Translations under genes and position numbers: made by a program
NCBI RefSeq assembly: GCF_013393345.1
Contig: NZ_QJRF01000033.1
Coordinates: 1 to 64,000, forward strand
Direction: 5' to 3'
DNA from: Pseudomonas taiwanensis
Lineage (GTDB): Bacteria > Pseudomonadota > Gammaproteobacteria > Pseudomonadales > Pseudomonadaceae
DNA: 64,000 bases
The notes under the pieces: generated by a model
Told to the model about the DNA's origin: nothing
What the model saw: the letters and a program-made list of their open reading frames with translations, nothing else
Databases searched by the model: none
In this document: in pieces, positions 54,850 through 62,820 of the stretch
Layout: every line of letters starts with the position of its first letter
Numbering within the stretch: position 1 is the first letter of the stretch

Positions 54850-54875
54850 GGTGGATCACGCTTCACCGATCCACC
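54850..54875. repeat. 26-bp hairpin GGTGGATC...GATCCACC, copy 2 (inverted)
   Basis: A 26-bp inverted repeat lies in the gap between two REPINs. Read on the minus strand it gives CGATGGTGGATCGGTGAAGC and then GTGATCCACCCTACG, the same layout as the copies near 8564 and 58766. Confidence 0.6.
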
Positions 54876-54910
54876 ATCGCAGCCTGGTGCGGCACCGATG
54901 GTGGACATAC

Positions 54911-55009
54911 TGTGGGAGCGAATTCATTCGCGAATGGGCGGCATAGCCGCCCCTTGAGGTTTCGATGGGCGAACCTGCGGTCCGCTTCGCGATTGAAATC
55001 GCTCCCACA
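54911..55009. repeat. REPIN-like palindromic element, copy D (diverged)
   Basis: TGTGGGAGCGAATTCATTCG and an inverted arm GATTGAAATCGCTCCCACA frame the unit. The outer GGGGG block is GGGAG here, so this is a variant subfamily. It abuts the 3' end of the TorF-type porin gene. Confidence 0.82.
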
Positions 55010-55016
55010 AGAGATG

Positions 55017-55748
55017 TCAGAAGCTTTTGCTCACGCTCGCCACCCAGGTCGCCGTGCAGACATCGGTGAAGCCGTAGTTACTGGCGCATTCGGCCTCAGA
55101 GAGGTCTGTGTCGACGTAGGAGAGGCCCCAGGTGACGCCGAGGAAGTCCCGGGTCAGCTTCGCCTCCCACTCGTGGTAGCTGTCGGTGCTGTCGCCATTG
55201 GTGGACCAAAACATCGGGTCCTTGAAGTCCATTCGCCCATAGCGCAGCTCCAGACCGACCTCCAGGGGCAGGCGGGTCTCGTAGCCGACATAGCTGTAGA
55301 GGGCATCCTGGTCCTCGCCGAACACGGTCGATGCGTCGTTGGAGTAGTAGGCCGCGAGCTTGAAGCCGTGGGCACCGAGGATGGCGTAGACCTCGCTCTG
55401 GTTGAACTGGCTCTCCTTCGGATAGCTGTACTTGATGTAGCCGAGATCCAGGTTCACCTCATCCGTGGCCTGCCAGTACCAGCCGGCGTAGTAGTCGACT
55501 TCCTGGCGGGTCTTCAGGCCGAAGCCGTAGTCCACGTTGGAGGTCCAGGCTCCGGCGTAGAGGCCGCTGGAGTGAATCAGTGTGGCGCCTGCCTGGGCGG
55601 CCGGGTCGTTCTGGGTCTGGGAAATGCCACGGGTGCGATAGTCGCTGAGGACGGCCAGGTCGACTTGCACGGAAAAGTCATCGTTGAGTTGCAGGGCCTG
55701 GCAGGCGAGCGGAGCCAGGGTGAGGGCGAGGAGCGTGATGCGGCGCAT
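55017..55748 (-). CDS. TorF family putative porin
   Basis: The 243-residue product has a signal peptide (ITLLALTLAPLACQA) and a beta-barrel of the TorF type: VDLAVLSDYRTRGISQTQNDPAAQAGATLIHSSGLYAGAW-like layout, GFGLKTRQEVDYYAGWYWQ, and a C-terminal VASVSKSF. TorF-family proteins are small outer membrane proteins of unclear substrate. I start at the ATG at 55748. It follows the amidohydrolase gene on the same strand after 101 bases and may be cotranscribed with it. Confidence 0.82.
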   Translation of the reverse strand: MRRITLLALTLAPLACQALQLNDDFSVQVDLAVLSDYRTRGISQTQNDPAAQAGATLIHSSGLYAGAWTSNVDYGFGLKTRQEVDYYAGWYWQATDEVNLDLGYIKYSYPKESQFNQSEVYAILGAHGFKLAAYYSNDASTVFGEDQDALYSYVGYETRLPLEVGLELRYGRMDFKDPMFWSTNGDSTDSYHEWEAKLTRDFLGVTWGLSYVDTDLSEAECASNYGFTDVCTATWVASVSKSF

Positions 55749-55849
55749 GGGGATACCCGTTGTTGTGATTGTTCTGGCAGATGCGGGCAAGGCTCCGCCC
55801 GGCCCCCGCCGTGGGGCGGGAGCAGAGCGGGAGCGGGTGGTGCTTGTTG

Positions 55850-57592
55850 TCAGAGAGCGGCGTTGAAGACTTCGCGGCCGCCGAAGTAGGTCTTGAGGAC
55901 GCGGGTTTCGGCGAGGTCCTTGTCGGCGACGCTGAGCACGTCGCGGTCGAGGATGATGAAGTCGGCCTGCTTGCCGGGAGCGAGGGAGCCGATCTGCTGT
56001 TCCAGGCCGATGGTGCGGGCGGCGTTGAGGGTGTAGGCCTGGAGCATCGTTTCGCGGTCGATGCGCTCGTCGGCATTGAGCACGCCTTTGGGCCCGTCGC
56101 GGGTCACCGCCTGGTAGATGGCCTGCCAGGGATTGGGCGAGGACACCGGCCAGTCGCTGGCACCGGCAATGGTCGCGCCTTGTTGCAGCAGTGAATGGGC
56201 CGGGTACTGGTAGCGGAAGGCGAAGGCACTGACGTAGGGCTTCACCAGGTCCAGTGTGTAGTCGTCGCCCGAGGCCCACAGTAGTTGCATCGAGGCGATC
56301 ACGTTCAGCGGTTTGAAGCGTGCGAACTCCTTGGGGTTCACCAGTTGCAGGTGGGTGATGGAATGGCTGACGCCGCTCTGGCGATCCTTGCGCGCCTGCT
56401 CGATGCCGTTGAGGGATTCACGCACCGCGCGGTCGCCGATGGCGTGGACATGCACCAGCCAGCCACGGGCGTCGGCCGCGCTGACCAGTTCACCGAAGTG
56501 GGCCGGGTCGATCAGCAACTCACCTTTCTTCTGCGAGTTGTTGTACGGGTCGATCAATGCAGCGCTCTGGGCCGGGTACTCCAGCACGCCATCGGCGAAG
56601 ACCTTGATGCCCGGCAGGCTCAGGTTGGGAATGCCCTGGAACTGTTGGCGCACCTTGTCGAGGGTATCCAGGTCGGCGGGGCGACTCTTCGGGTTGGCCA
56701 CCAGCAAGGCGGCGACATGCGCATTCAGCTCACCCTTGTCGGCCAGAGCCTTGTACACCGGCAGCACGCCCACGGTCTTTTCCGTGGGCTTGAGGGCGAA
56801 CACCGCTTCACCCGGCGCGGCGTTGGCTGCCGGGTCCATCCAGGCGGTGATGCCCTGGCTGTTGTTGTACTTAACCGCAGCCTCACCAGCTCGCAGCATT
56901 TCCTCGGCACTGGCCGACGGCATGGCGGCGGCGATGCGATCCCAACCGGCATCCACGGCAAAGCCGTTGGGTGTGCCGTCCTTGTCGGCGCCCAGGGTGC
57001 CTCGCTCGGCTTCGGGCAGGGAGGCGACCAGCTTCGCGTCGATGCCAGCGCGATCCAGCATGGCCTGGTTGGCCCAGCCGGTGTGATGGTCGCTGCCGCT
57101 GAACACCACGGGCACCTTGGCCCATTCGCCGTTATTGAAGATCCGGCGCAGTTCCTCCGCGCGGCTCCAATAGGCCGAGCTCATGCCTGCGATATTCAGC
57201 ACGTCGCCATGGCGGGCGCTGCCATCGTCACGCCAGGTGCGCAGGCGTTTCTCCAACTCGACCGATTCCACCACCTCGTCTTCCATGTTGGCGGAGGTCA
57301 TCTCCAGTCCACCGAAAATGGCGTGGGAATGGGTGTCCACCAGCCCCGGCAGCAGGCGCTTGCCCGCCAGGTCGATGACCTGGGTGGAGGCGTCGGCCAG
57401 GGCCTTGATCTCGGCATCGTTGCCCACCTTCAGCACCTTGCCATTCGCCACCGCCATGGCCTGCGCGGAAGGCCGGGAGGGATCGGCGGTGTAGAGCTTG
57501 CCATTGAGCAGCACCAGGTCGGCGGCTGCCATGGACTCCATCGAGGAAAAAGCCAGCGCCAGTGCCAGCACCGTGGGCTTGAAGCCTTTCAT
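55850..57592 (-). CDS. Exported amidohydrolase (amidohydrolase 3 family, YtcJ-like)
   Basis: The 580-residue protein has a signal peptide (LALALAFSSMESMA), then DLVLLNGKLYTADPS, the metal-binding DTHSHAIFGGLE, HAIGDRAVRESL, and a C-terminal GSLAPGKQADFIILDRD. The amidohydrolase 3 group hydrolyses C-N bonds of varied substrates. Export to the periplasm with a porin behind it suggests use of an external amide. I start at the ATG at 57592 with AGAGG upstream; the frame continues to 58540 only as read-through over the divergent LysR gene. Confidence 0.87.
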   Translation of the reverse strand: MKGFKPTVLALALAFSSMESMAAADLVLLNGKLYTADPSRPSAQAMAVANGKVLKVGNDAEIKALADASTQVIDLAGKRLLPGLVDTHSHAIFGGLEMTSANMEDEVVESVELEKRLRTWRDDGSARHGDVLNIAGMSSAYWSRAEELRRIFNNGEWAKVPVVFSGSDHHTGWANQAMLDRAGIDAKLVASLPEAERGTLGADKDGTPNGFAVDAGWDRIAAAMPSASAEEMLRAGEAAVKYNNSQGITAWMDPAANAAPGEAVFALKPTEKTVGVLPVYKALADKGELNAHVAALLVANPKSRPADLDTLDKVRQQFQGIPNLSLPGIKVFADGVLEYPAQSAALIDPYNNSQKKGELLIDPAHFGELVSAADARGWLVHVHAIGDRAVRESLNGIEQARKDRQSGVSHSITHLQLVNPKEFARFKPLNVIASMQLLWASGDDYTLDLVKPYVSAFAFRYQYPAHSLLQQGATIAGASDWPVSSPNPWQAIYQAVTRDGPKGVLNADERIDRETMLQAYTLNAARTIGLEQQIGSLAPGKQADFIILDRDVLSVADKDLAETRVLKTYFGGREVFNAAL

Positions 57593-57697
57593 GGGTGAAC
57601 CTCTTGTTTTTATTGATCTGGCAGCGAGACTAACGACTAGACCGGGGCGGCAGAACGCCCGAAACGTGCAAAAGCTTTTTTCCTGAATGGAAAAACC

Positions 57698-58615
57698 ATG
57701 GACAAGTTCGGTGCCATCAACATGTTCGTTGCCACGGCGGAGTTCGGCAGTTTCAGCCGTGCCGCCGAGCAGCTCGGCAAGACCCCTTCGGCCCTGACCA
57801 AGGCCGTCAGCCATCTGGAAGAAGAACTCGGTGTGCGACTGTTCGAGCGCAGCACCCGGCGCACGGTGTTGACGGAAGCCGGGCGGATCTACCTGGAAAC
57901 CGCGCGCCAGGTGCTGCAGCGCCTGCATGAAGTGGGCGAGGAAGTGGGCCAGTTGCAGCACGGTCTTTACGGCAATCTGCGGCTGACCGCGCCGTTGGCG
58001 TTCGGCCGGGCCTTTCTCGATGACGTGTGTGTGGGATTCCTCGCCGAGTACCCGCAGATTCGCCTGCGGGTGGACCTGTCCGACGCCTTCGTCGACCTGG
58101 TGGAAAGCGGCTACGACCTGGCGCTGCGTGAAGGCCGTGGCGACCTGCCAGGGTTGATCGCCAAGGTGGTCGGCAGCAATCGCCTGGCCCTCTGCGCCAG
58201 CCCTGCCTATCTGGCACGCAATACCTTGCCGGTCACTCCGGAGACCCTCGACCAGCACGACTGGCTGCTCTACCGCCATGCAGCACTGAGCCGGACCTAC
58301 TGGTGGGTGGAAAAGAGCGGCCAGCGCCTCAGCCTCCAGCAGCCTGCCGCCCCGCGCCTTGAAAGCGACAACTACGACTTGCTGCTGGCCAACGCGCTGG
58401 CCGGTGCGGGCCTGTTCCATGTCCCGCTGTGGAGTGGTGCTCCGTACTTCGCCGACGGCCGCCTGGTGCGGTTGATGGGCGACTACGAAATCGATCCGGA
58501 CGCCTTTGGCCCGCAGATCCTTGCGGTCTACCCCAGCCACCGCCGGGCCACCGGCAAGGTGCTGGCGTTTATCGATTACCTGGCCGGTTTTCTTGCGGAG
58601 CGCGGGTTGGCGTGA
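57698..58615 (+). CDS. LysR family transcriptional regulator
   Basis: The 305-residue product has an N-terminal HTH (FVATAEFGSFSRAAEQLGKTPSALTKAVSHLEEELGVRLFERSTR) and a C-terminal effector domain (DLVESGYDLALREGRGDLPGLIA). It is divergent from the amidohydrolase gene with a 105-base gap, the classic setting for a LysR regulator and its target. The subgroup resembles CrgA-type regulators. Confidence 0.88.
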   Translation: MDKFGAINMFVATAEFGSFSRAAEQLGKTPSALTKAVSHLEEELGVRLFERSTRRTVLTEAGRIYLETARQVLQRLHEVGEEVGQLQHGLYGNLRLTAPLAFGRAFLDDVCVGFLAEYPQIRLRVDLSDAFVDLVESGYDLALREGRGDLPGLIAKVVGSNRLALCASPAYLARNTLPVTPETLDQHDWLLYRHAALSRTYWWVEKSGQRLSLQQPAAPRLESDNYDLLLANALAGAGLFHVPLWSGAPYFADGRLVRLMGDYEIDPDAFGPQILAVYPSHRRATGKVLAFIDYLAGFLAERGLA

Positions 58616-58635
58616 AGGGGTGGATGCAGATTACC

Positions 58636-58732
58636 TGTGGGGGCGAATCTATTCGCTAAGCAGTCCGCAGGACTGCCCTTTGACGCCTGAGGGAGCACTG
58701 CGTGCTCCTTGGCGAATGAATTCGCCCCCACA
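58636..58732. repeat. REPIN-like palindromic element, copy E
   Basis: TGTGGGGGCGAATCTATTCG and an inverted arm GCGAATGAATTCGCCCCCACA lie just after the LysR gene, at the edge of the decayed region. Confidence 0.86.
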
Positions 58733-58765
58733 CGATCCACCGTCGGAGTCAGGTGCCACACCGAT

Positions 58766-58791
58766 GGTGGAAATGAAGAGCGATTTCCACC
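58766..58791. repeat. 26-bp hairpin GGTGGAAAT...ATTTCCACC, copy 3
   Basis: GGTGGAAAT and ATTTCCACC flank an eight-base loop, followed by CTACG. It is preceded by CGAT, as in the element near 54850. All three copies in the window are 26 bp long. Confidence 0.62.
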
Positions 58792-58818
58792 CTACGCACA
58801 GGGAATACCTCTCCCGGG

Positions 58819-58872
58819 TTAGAAACGCTTGCTCACGCTCGCCACCCGGTCCTTATCGGCGAAGTCAATCCC
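58819..58872 (-). pseudogene. 3' remnant of a TorF-type porin gene
   Basis: On the minus strand the last 16 sense codons plus a TAA read IDFADKDRVASVSKRF, which lines up with the C-terminus of the TorF-family porin at 55017 (TATWVASVSKSF). Homology stops at about 58872, so nearly the whole gene is missing. The break is the left border of the decayed region. Confidence 0.7.
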
Positions 58873-59515
58873 TAGACACGCGTGTGTGATCGAAATCCTT
58901 GGGAAGATTCTGTAACCAAATCCCAGGAGATAAAGCTTATCCACGGCTTGTGATGCAGCATGCTTGATGCACGATAAACCGACCACCGCAGGGTAGGGAT
59001 AACCTGATCAGCCTCAGCTAGCGACGTCCCGAGAGAGAGGTGTCAACATTAGCGTATGCGGCAAGGACGGGATCAACCGTTGGATATACCTGCGTTCAAC
59101 AGTTACTTACTCATATCATTAGGCAGCCACTGCTTAGGATTGAAATCGGCGAGTACCTGCAGTCAGCGAGCGATGCCGATGAGGCAGACCAGCGTTTATG
59201 GACCTCCGCTTTTGCCCGTGCGTCCCCAAAGGAGGCTGCAAACTTTGCACTGCGGCTCACGAATGGGAGCCGCTTTGACTCCAGCCTGTTGGTGCATCTA
59301 GCTCAAATGCTTCCTGCTGACTCGCCGGAAGTTCAAATGACGCTTTCTCCGTATGAGAAGGATCGCTGGTCACCTTGGGTAGAAAGTGTGGTGAGCCTCA
59401 GTTAGGATGACCTCCGACCATAACCCCCACGCCTCGGGCGAGTTTCATCCCGTACTGCGCACCAGGGGGTTTCTTTTTGCCCAGAGCAAGCAAATCCTCG
59501 AGGGGAGATCGTTGC
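58873..59515. other. Region of decayed or foreign sequence, no confirmed gene
   Basis: No recognised gene is visible over 640 bases apart from one unsupported frame at 59040-59405. A perfect palindrome ACACGCGTGT lies at about 58876-58885, directly beside the porin remnant. Base composition is visibly lower in GC than the flanking chromosome. No tRNA or attachment site could be identified. Confidence 0.5.
59040..59405 (+). CDS. Hypothetical protein, uncertain
   Basis: A 121-residue frame from a GTG start. The C-terminal 80 residues (EYLQSASDADEADQRLWTSA, then FARASPKEAANFALRL) look like a plausible helical protein with normal codon use, while the first 30 or so do not. I do not recognise a family. 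It may be the 3' part of a truncated gene, as its neighbours are fragments. No good ribosome-binding site precedes the start. Confidence 0.3.
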   Translation: MSTLAYAARTGSTVGYTCVQQLLTHIIRQPLLRIEIGEYLQSASDADEADQRLWTSAFARASPKEAANFALRLTNGSRFDSSLLVHLAQMLPADSPEVQMTLSPYEKDRWSPWVESVVSLS

Positions 59516-59824
59516 ATGACTATGCCTCATGAACGAACCCGCGCTGTTATCCAGACACACGAGTTCCTGAAGCGGTTAGAGTGTGATTCGACGATCAGCG
59601 AAGAGGTACGCAGGACGGCCGTCCAATTGCTGCGGCACTACCCAACTCGAGGTGAGGTGCTTTTACAGGGCATGTTCGAAGAAGCACTGCCGGTGAGGTT
59701 CCGCATTTCCCCCTTCTTTAGTTCGACGCTGGCTTACCAGCCCTCTAGGTCTCTACCTGATCATCGAATGTGGCGCAGGTGGTGCCGTAATTTGGCAATT
59801 CTCCTGCTAGGTCGCCCTAGATAA
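59516..59824 (+). CDS. BPSL0761 family protein with altered C-terminus
   Basis: The 102-residue product begins MTMPHERTRAVIQTHEFLKR and continues EEVRRTAVQLLRHYPTRGEV, the hallmark of the small BPSL0761 family that is common in pseudomonads and Burkholderia. The usual family protein ends soon after this. Here the frame goes on with an unrelated tail (RISPFFSSTLAYQPSRSLPD), so a fusion or read-through into foreign DNA is likely. GAGGGGAG precedes the start. Function unknown. Confidence 0.62.
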   Translation: MTMPHERTRAVIQTHEFLKRLECDSTISEEVRRTAVQLLRHYPTRGEVLLQGMFEEALPVRFRISPFFSSTLAYQPSRSLPDHRMWRRWCRNLAILLLGRPR

Positions 59825-60024
59825 ATGCGCACGCTTCAACGCCGTCTGCAAGAAACAAGCACCAGTTTCCGCCGCGAACTGAACCTCGTACGCCACGAAC
59901 TCTTCCTGTTGATGGCTTCTTCTGGCGAAGCAACCGAGAGTAGTGGAGTTTAGGACATGCCTATATGCCGACGAGCCGGTGCTCTCGGAAGCTGACCCTT
60001 CCATCCTAGGCTCACGAGTTAAGC

Positions 60025-60051
60025 TTCTTCACATTCTTCACATTCTTCACA
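60025..60051. repeat. 9-bp tandem repeat, three perfect copies
   Basis: TTCTTCACA is repeated three times without error. It lies just ahead of the transposase fragment and translates there as a LHILHILHIL run, so the frame over it is probably fortuitous. Confidence 0.7.
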
Positions 60052-60071
60052 TCCTTCGCGCTAAGCACGTT

Positions 60072-60242
60072 GATGCGCGCTCGATGATGACGCGCGGCAC
60101 CGGCCTGGTTGTCTACAACGTCCAGGCCGCCGTCGACACCAAACATCACCTGATTGTGACGCACGAGGTCATCAACGACTGCGTCGACCGCGACCAACTG
60201 AGTGCCATGGCCAAGCAGGCGCGGGACGCGATCCTTGGTCGA
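60072..60242 (+). pseudogene. IS1182 family transposase fragment
   Basis: About 57 codons encode MMTRGTGLVVYNVQAAVDT, then KHHLIVTHEVINDCVDRDQL and [10 protein letters not shown], the central DDE-domain segment of IS1182-type transposases (the aspartate after AAV is the likely first catalytic residue of this stretch). Both ends of the gene are missing and no terminal inverted repeats were seen. The frame runs on into chemoreceptor-like sequence. Confidence 0.75.
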
Positions 60243-60520
60243 CGTACAGAACCAACACGAGGAAGCTGAGCTACACAAATCGCAGGTGAGTCAGCACCAG
60301 GTGCTTCATGACAGCCTGAGAAGGTTGGGGGAGATCGTGAGTTCCATCCAGGGGATCGCCACGCAGACTAACCTGCTGGCATTGAATGCCGACATTGAGG
60401 CTGCACGAGCCGGAGAGAGTGGCCGGGGCTTTGCCGTTGGCTGATGAAGTCCGTCCCTTGGCCATTCGCACCACCGACGCCACTCGCCAAGCGAAGTCGA
60501 TGATGGGGCTCTGCGGCTAA
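60243..60520 (+). pseudogene. Methyl-accepting chemotaxis protein fragment, frameshifted
   Basis: One frame reads [20 protein letters not shown], then [19 protein letters not shown] and GRGFAVG before a TGA at 60442. The next frame resumes with [20 protein letters not shown] to a TAA at 60520. This is the hairpin tip of a chemoreceptor signalling domain, where intact genes read GFAVVADEVR; two bases are missing at about 60438-60440. Transmembrane, sensor and HAMP parts are absent, so the copy is non-functional. Confidence 0.8.
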
Positions 60521-60760
60521 GAAGTGTGTTCGTCCTGCATACCGACCCGGAAATTACCAGCCTGAGGGCAAGGCCTTGGGGCTGATTCTTACTTGGCCGG
60601 TTTCTGCCGGTGCTCACGGGCAGCTACGGGCTGAAAGGAGCCACTAGTGAACGCAAGCTTCGCCGATATCGAGCGGGTCGGTGTTCCGCGGGATTAATCA
60701 CTGGGGCCACCTGAATGAGGAGTCCGCACATAATTTAAGCCAGCGTGTCGGCGAGCTAAC
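60521..60760. other. Residual gap at the right edge of the decayed region
   Basis: No gene is confirmed. A short frame with AAAGGAG and a GTG start at 60647 reads VNASFADIERVGVPRD and stops; it could be the 5' scrap of a lost gene. Intact genes resume at 60761. Confidence 0.35.
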
Positions 60761-61378
60761 TTACGCTGCCGGGGGCGTTCGCGGCACCAGAATTTCCTGG
60801 ATAGCCGGCCCGATGATCGACACCAACTCCTCGGTCTGCGCCGCAACCAGCAGCGGCACACCAATTATTCTGCGGCTGACGATAAGCCCCACCAACAACG
60901 ACGAAGCCAGGCCCGCTCGCAACGTCGCATCAGGGCCAAGGAGCTTACCGGCACCGGCCAGCAGCCTGAACTGAATGAAATCACGCAGTTGCTCGCGTGC
61001 CTGTTCATTCACCATCGCCCCACGCAGCGTGGCCATCAGGGGTTCCGCCTGTTCACCGTTGCCTTCCCAGGCGCTGAGATAAGCTCGCACCACGCGCTCG
61101 CCAAGGTGTTCATCTCGCCCTTCGAAAACCGTATTGAATTGATCGAGAGCGGCTACCGGTATAGCCATTGACGCTGCGAATAGTTCGTCTTTCGAACGGA
61201 AGAACTGCATCACTTGTGCCACGTCGACTTTCGCATCAGCGGCCACCACACGAATTGTGGTGGCTGCGAACCCGTCACTGGCAAACCGAGCGCGCGCCGC
61301 GTCCAGTACGGTCTGGCGAGTGCTATTCGGGCCGGGGCGCCGACCACGGCGCGGCGGGGGAGTGGTTGATTCAGTCAC
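60761..61378 (-). CDS. TetR/AcrR family transcriptional regulator
   Basis: The 205-residue product has the TetR N-terminal HTH (RQTVLDAARARFASDGFAATTIRVVAADAKVDVAQVMQFFRSKDELFAAS) and a TetR_C-type ligand-binding domain (EPLMATLRGAMVNEQAREQLRDF). The start is a GTG at 61378 with AAGGA about seven bases upstream. It is divergent from an MFS gene over a 115-base gap, so it most likely represses that transporter. Confidence 0.88.
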   Translation of the reverse strand: MTESTTPPPRRGRRPGPNSTRQTVLDAARARFASDGFAATTIRVVAADAKVDVAQVMQFFRSKDELFAASMAIPVAALDQFNTVFEGRDEHLGERVVRAYLSAWEGNGEQAEPLMATLRGAMVNEQAREQLRDFIQFRLLAGAGKLLGPDATLRAGLASSLLVGLIVSRRIIGVPLLVAAQTEELVSIIGPAIQEILVPRTPPAA

Positions 61379-61493
61379 ACGTAGTCCTTATGCGTCAGTC
61401 GTCAGTATATCAACAGACATTGAGTTTGATGGCAAAGCACTATAGGCTCAAGCCGCCCGTTCGTGTGCCATTACAACAACAAGGTCACAAGAC

Positions 61494-62711
61494 ATGAAGC
61501 GCTGGTCGGTACTGTTTGGATGTTTTTTGGGGATGAGCATAGCGCCGCCGGCTATCTTGCTGATCCCGCTCGGGCTGTTCATGAAGTCCGTTTCAGGCGA
61601 GTTCGCTTGGTCACGTACTGAATTTTCCATCATCCTCTCTGCCGCTGCCGTGTGTAACGCGTTGGTGATGCCGCTGGCAGGCTATCTGGTTGATCGCTTT
61701 GGCGCTTCTCGGGTTGCGCTGTTGGGCACGCTGCTGGGATGTGGGAGTTACATGTGCTTGTCCCTCGCTCACTCGTTTGGCGCCTTCGTTGCCATCACCG
61801 CGATGAGTGTCGCATTGGGCAACCTCGCCAGCTACCCGGCCTTCCTGTTCCTGACTCAACGCTGGTTCGATAAACATCTCGGGCTGGCGTTTGCCATCAC
61901 CTCCTCTGGCCTCGCAGTCGGCACTGGAGGCTTCTCCTACCTGATTTCGCAACATATCGAAATGCACGGCTGGCGTGAGGCGCTCGTGGTGGCCGGGGGC
62001 ATTGCGCTGGTCATTGGACTGGTCAATCTCGCGGTTTTTGTTCGTGACAATAAAGGCCCGATTCCAGAGGCTGAACGTAGTGGGGGAAAAAACCAGCAGA
62101 GCCAGGACGGTTTGACCCTGCGCAGTGCCATGGCTACCGGCGATTTCTGGCTGTATTCATGTGCATTTGTCCTGGTTCTGTTCGGCGCCGTCGGTTGCAG
62201 CTTTCACTTGCCGGCGATGCTGTCGGATTGGGGGGCTACTGGTGCCCAGATTGCGGGCATCGTCGCCGCAGGCTCTGCGGGTTCGTTGTTTGGGCGTCTG
62301 TTAGGTGGGGTGTTGCTGGATCATCTGCACACGCGCACCGTCGCCGGGCTTTTCCTCGCCGGCCAGTTGGTTGGTTTCCTGCTCTTACTGGATCAGCTGA
62401 CATGGGCGCTGCCCGCCAGCTTTCTGATTGGCGCGATGCAGGGGGCAGAGATCGATATTCTGGGTTACCTGATTGCCCGTCGCTTTGGTCGCCTGGCCTA
62501 TGCGCGGATTTTCGGTAGCGCCTTTTCCGTCACCCTGCTTGGCGCCATCGTCGGCCCCATCGCGCTGGGGATGGTGTTCGATAAGGGCGGCTCTTACCAC
62601 CTCGGTTTGATGTTGTTCCCCATTCTTCCGGTTCTCGCGTTTGGCTTGTTGTGTATGGCCGCCAAGTCACCGCAACAGCCCCAGCCTTCTGACTCGGTCA
62701 ACGCCGCCTAG
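61494..62711 (+). CDS. MFS transporter
   Basis: The 405-residue product has 12 spans and MFS motif A (GYLVDRFGASRVALLG) with a helix reading ASYPAFLFLTQRWFDKHLGLAFAITSSGLAVG, as in OFA/monocarboxylate-type carriers. The substrate is unknown, but an organic acid would fit the subfamily. It lies between a TetR gene (divergent) and an OprB porin gene, forming an uptake cassette. Confidence 0.87.
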   Translation: MKRWSVLFGCFLGMSIAPPAILLIPLGLFMKSVSGEFAWSRTEFSIILSAAAVCNALVMPLAGYLVDRFGASRVALLGTLLGCGSYMCLSLAHSFGAFVAITAMSVALGNLASYPAFLFLTQRWFDKHLGLAFAITSSGLAVGTGGFSYLISQHIEMHGWREALVVAGGIALVIGLVNLAVFVRDNKGPIPEAERSGGKNQQSQDGLTLRSAMATGDFWLYSCAFVLVLFGAVGCSFHLPAMLSDWGATGAQIAGIVAAGSAGSLFGRLLGGVLLDHLHTRTVAGLFLAGQLVGFLLLLDQLTWALPASFLIGAMQGAEIDILGYLIARRFGRLAYARIFGSAFSVTLLGAIVGPIALGMVFDKGGSYHLGLMLFPILPVLAFGLLCMAAKSPQQPQPSDSVNAA

Positions 62712-62820
62712 CGCGGCTCACTCAGTCCGCCTATTGAGCAAGTAACCGTGAAAGCATTACGGCCATGGCGTACGCCTGTGTTTGGTCGTTTTCACGGATA
62801 ACAACAACGAAGGAAATACC

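Noticed and set aside
55850-58540. 896-residue version of the amidohydrolase
   Set aside because: The first 316 residues read antisense through the LysR gene and its promoter; the signal peptide at 57592 gives the true start.
58873-60760. Intact insertion sequence or integrative element
   Set aside because: No terminal inverted repeats, integrase or complete transposase could be found; only a central transposase fragment remains.
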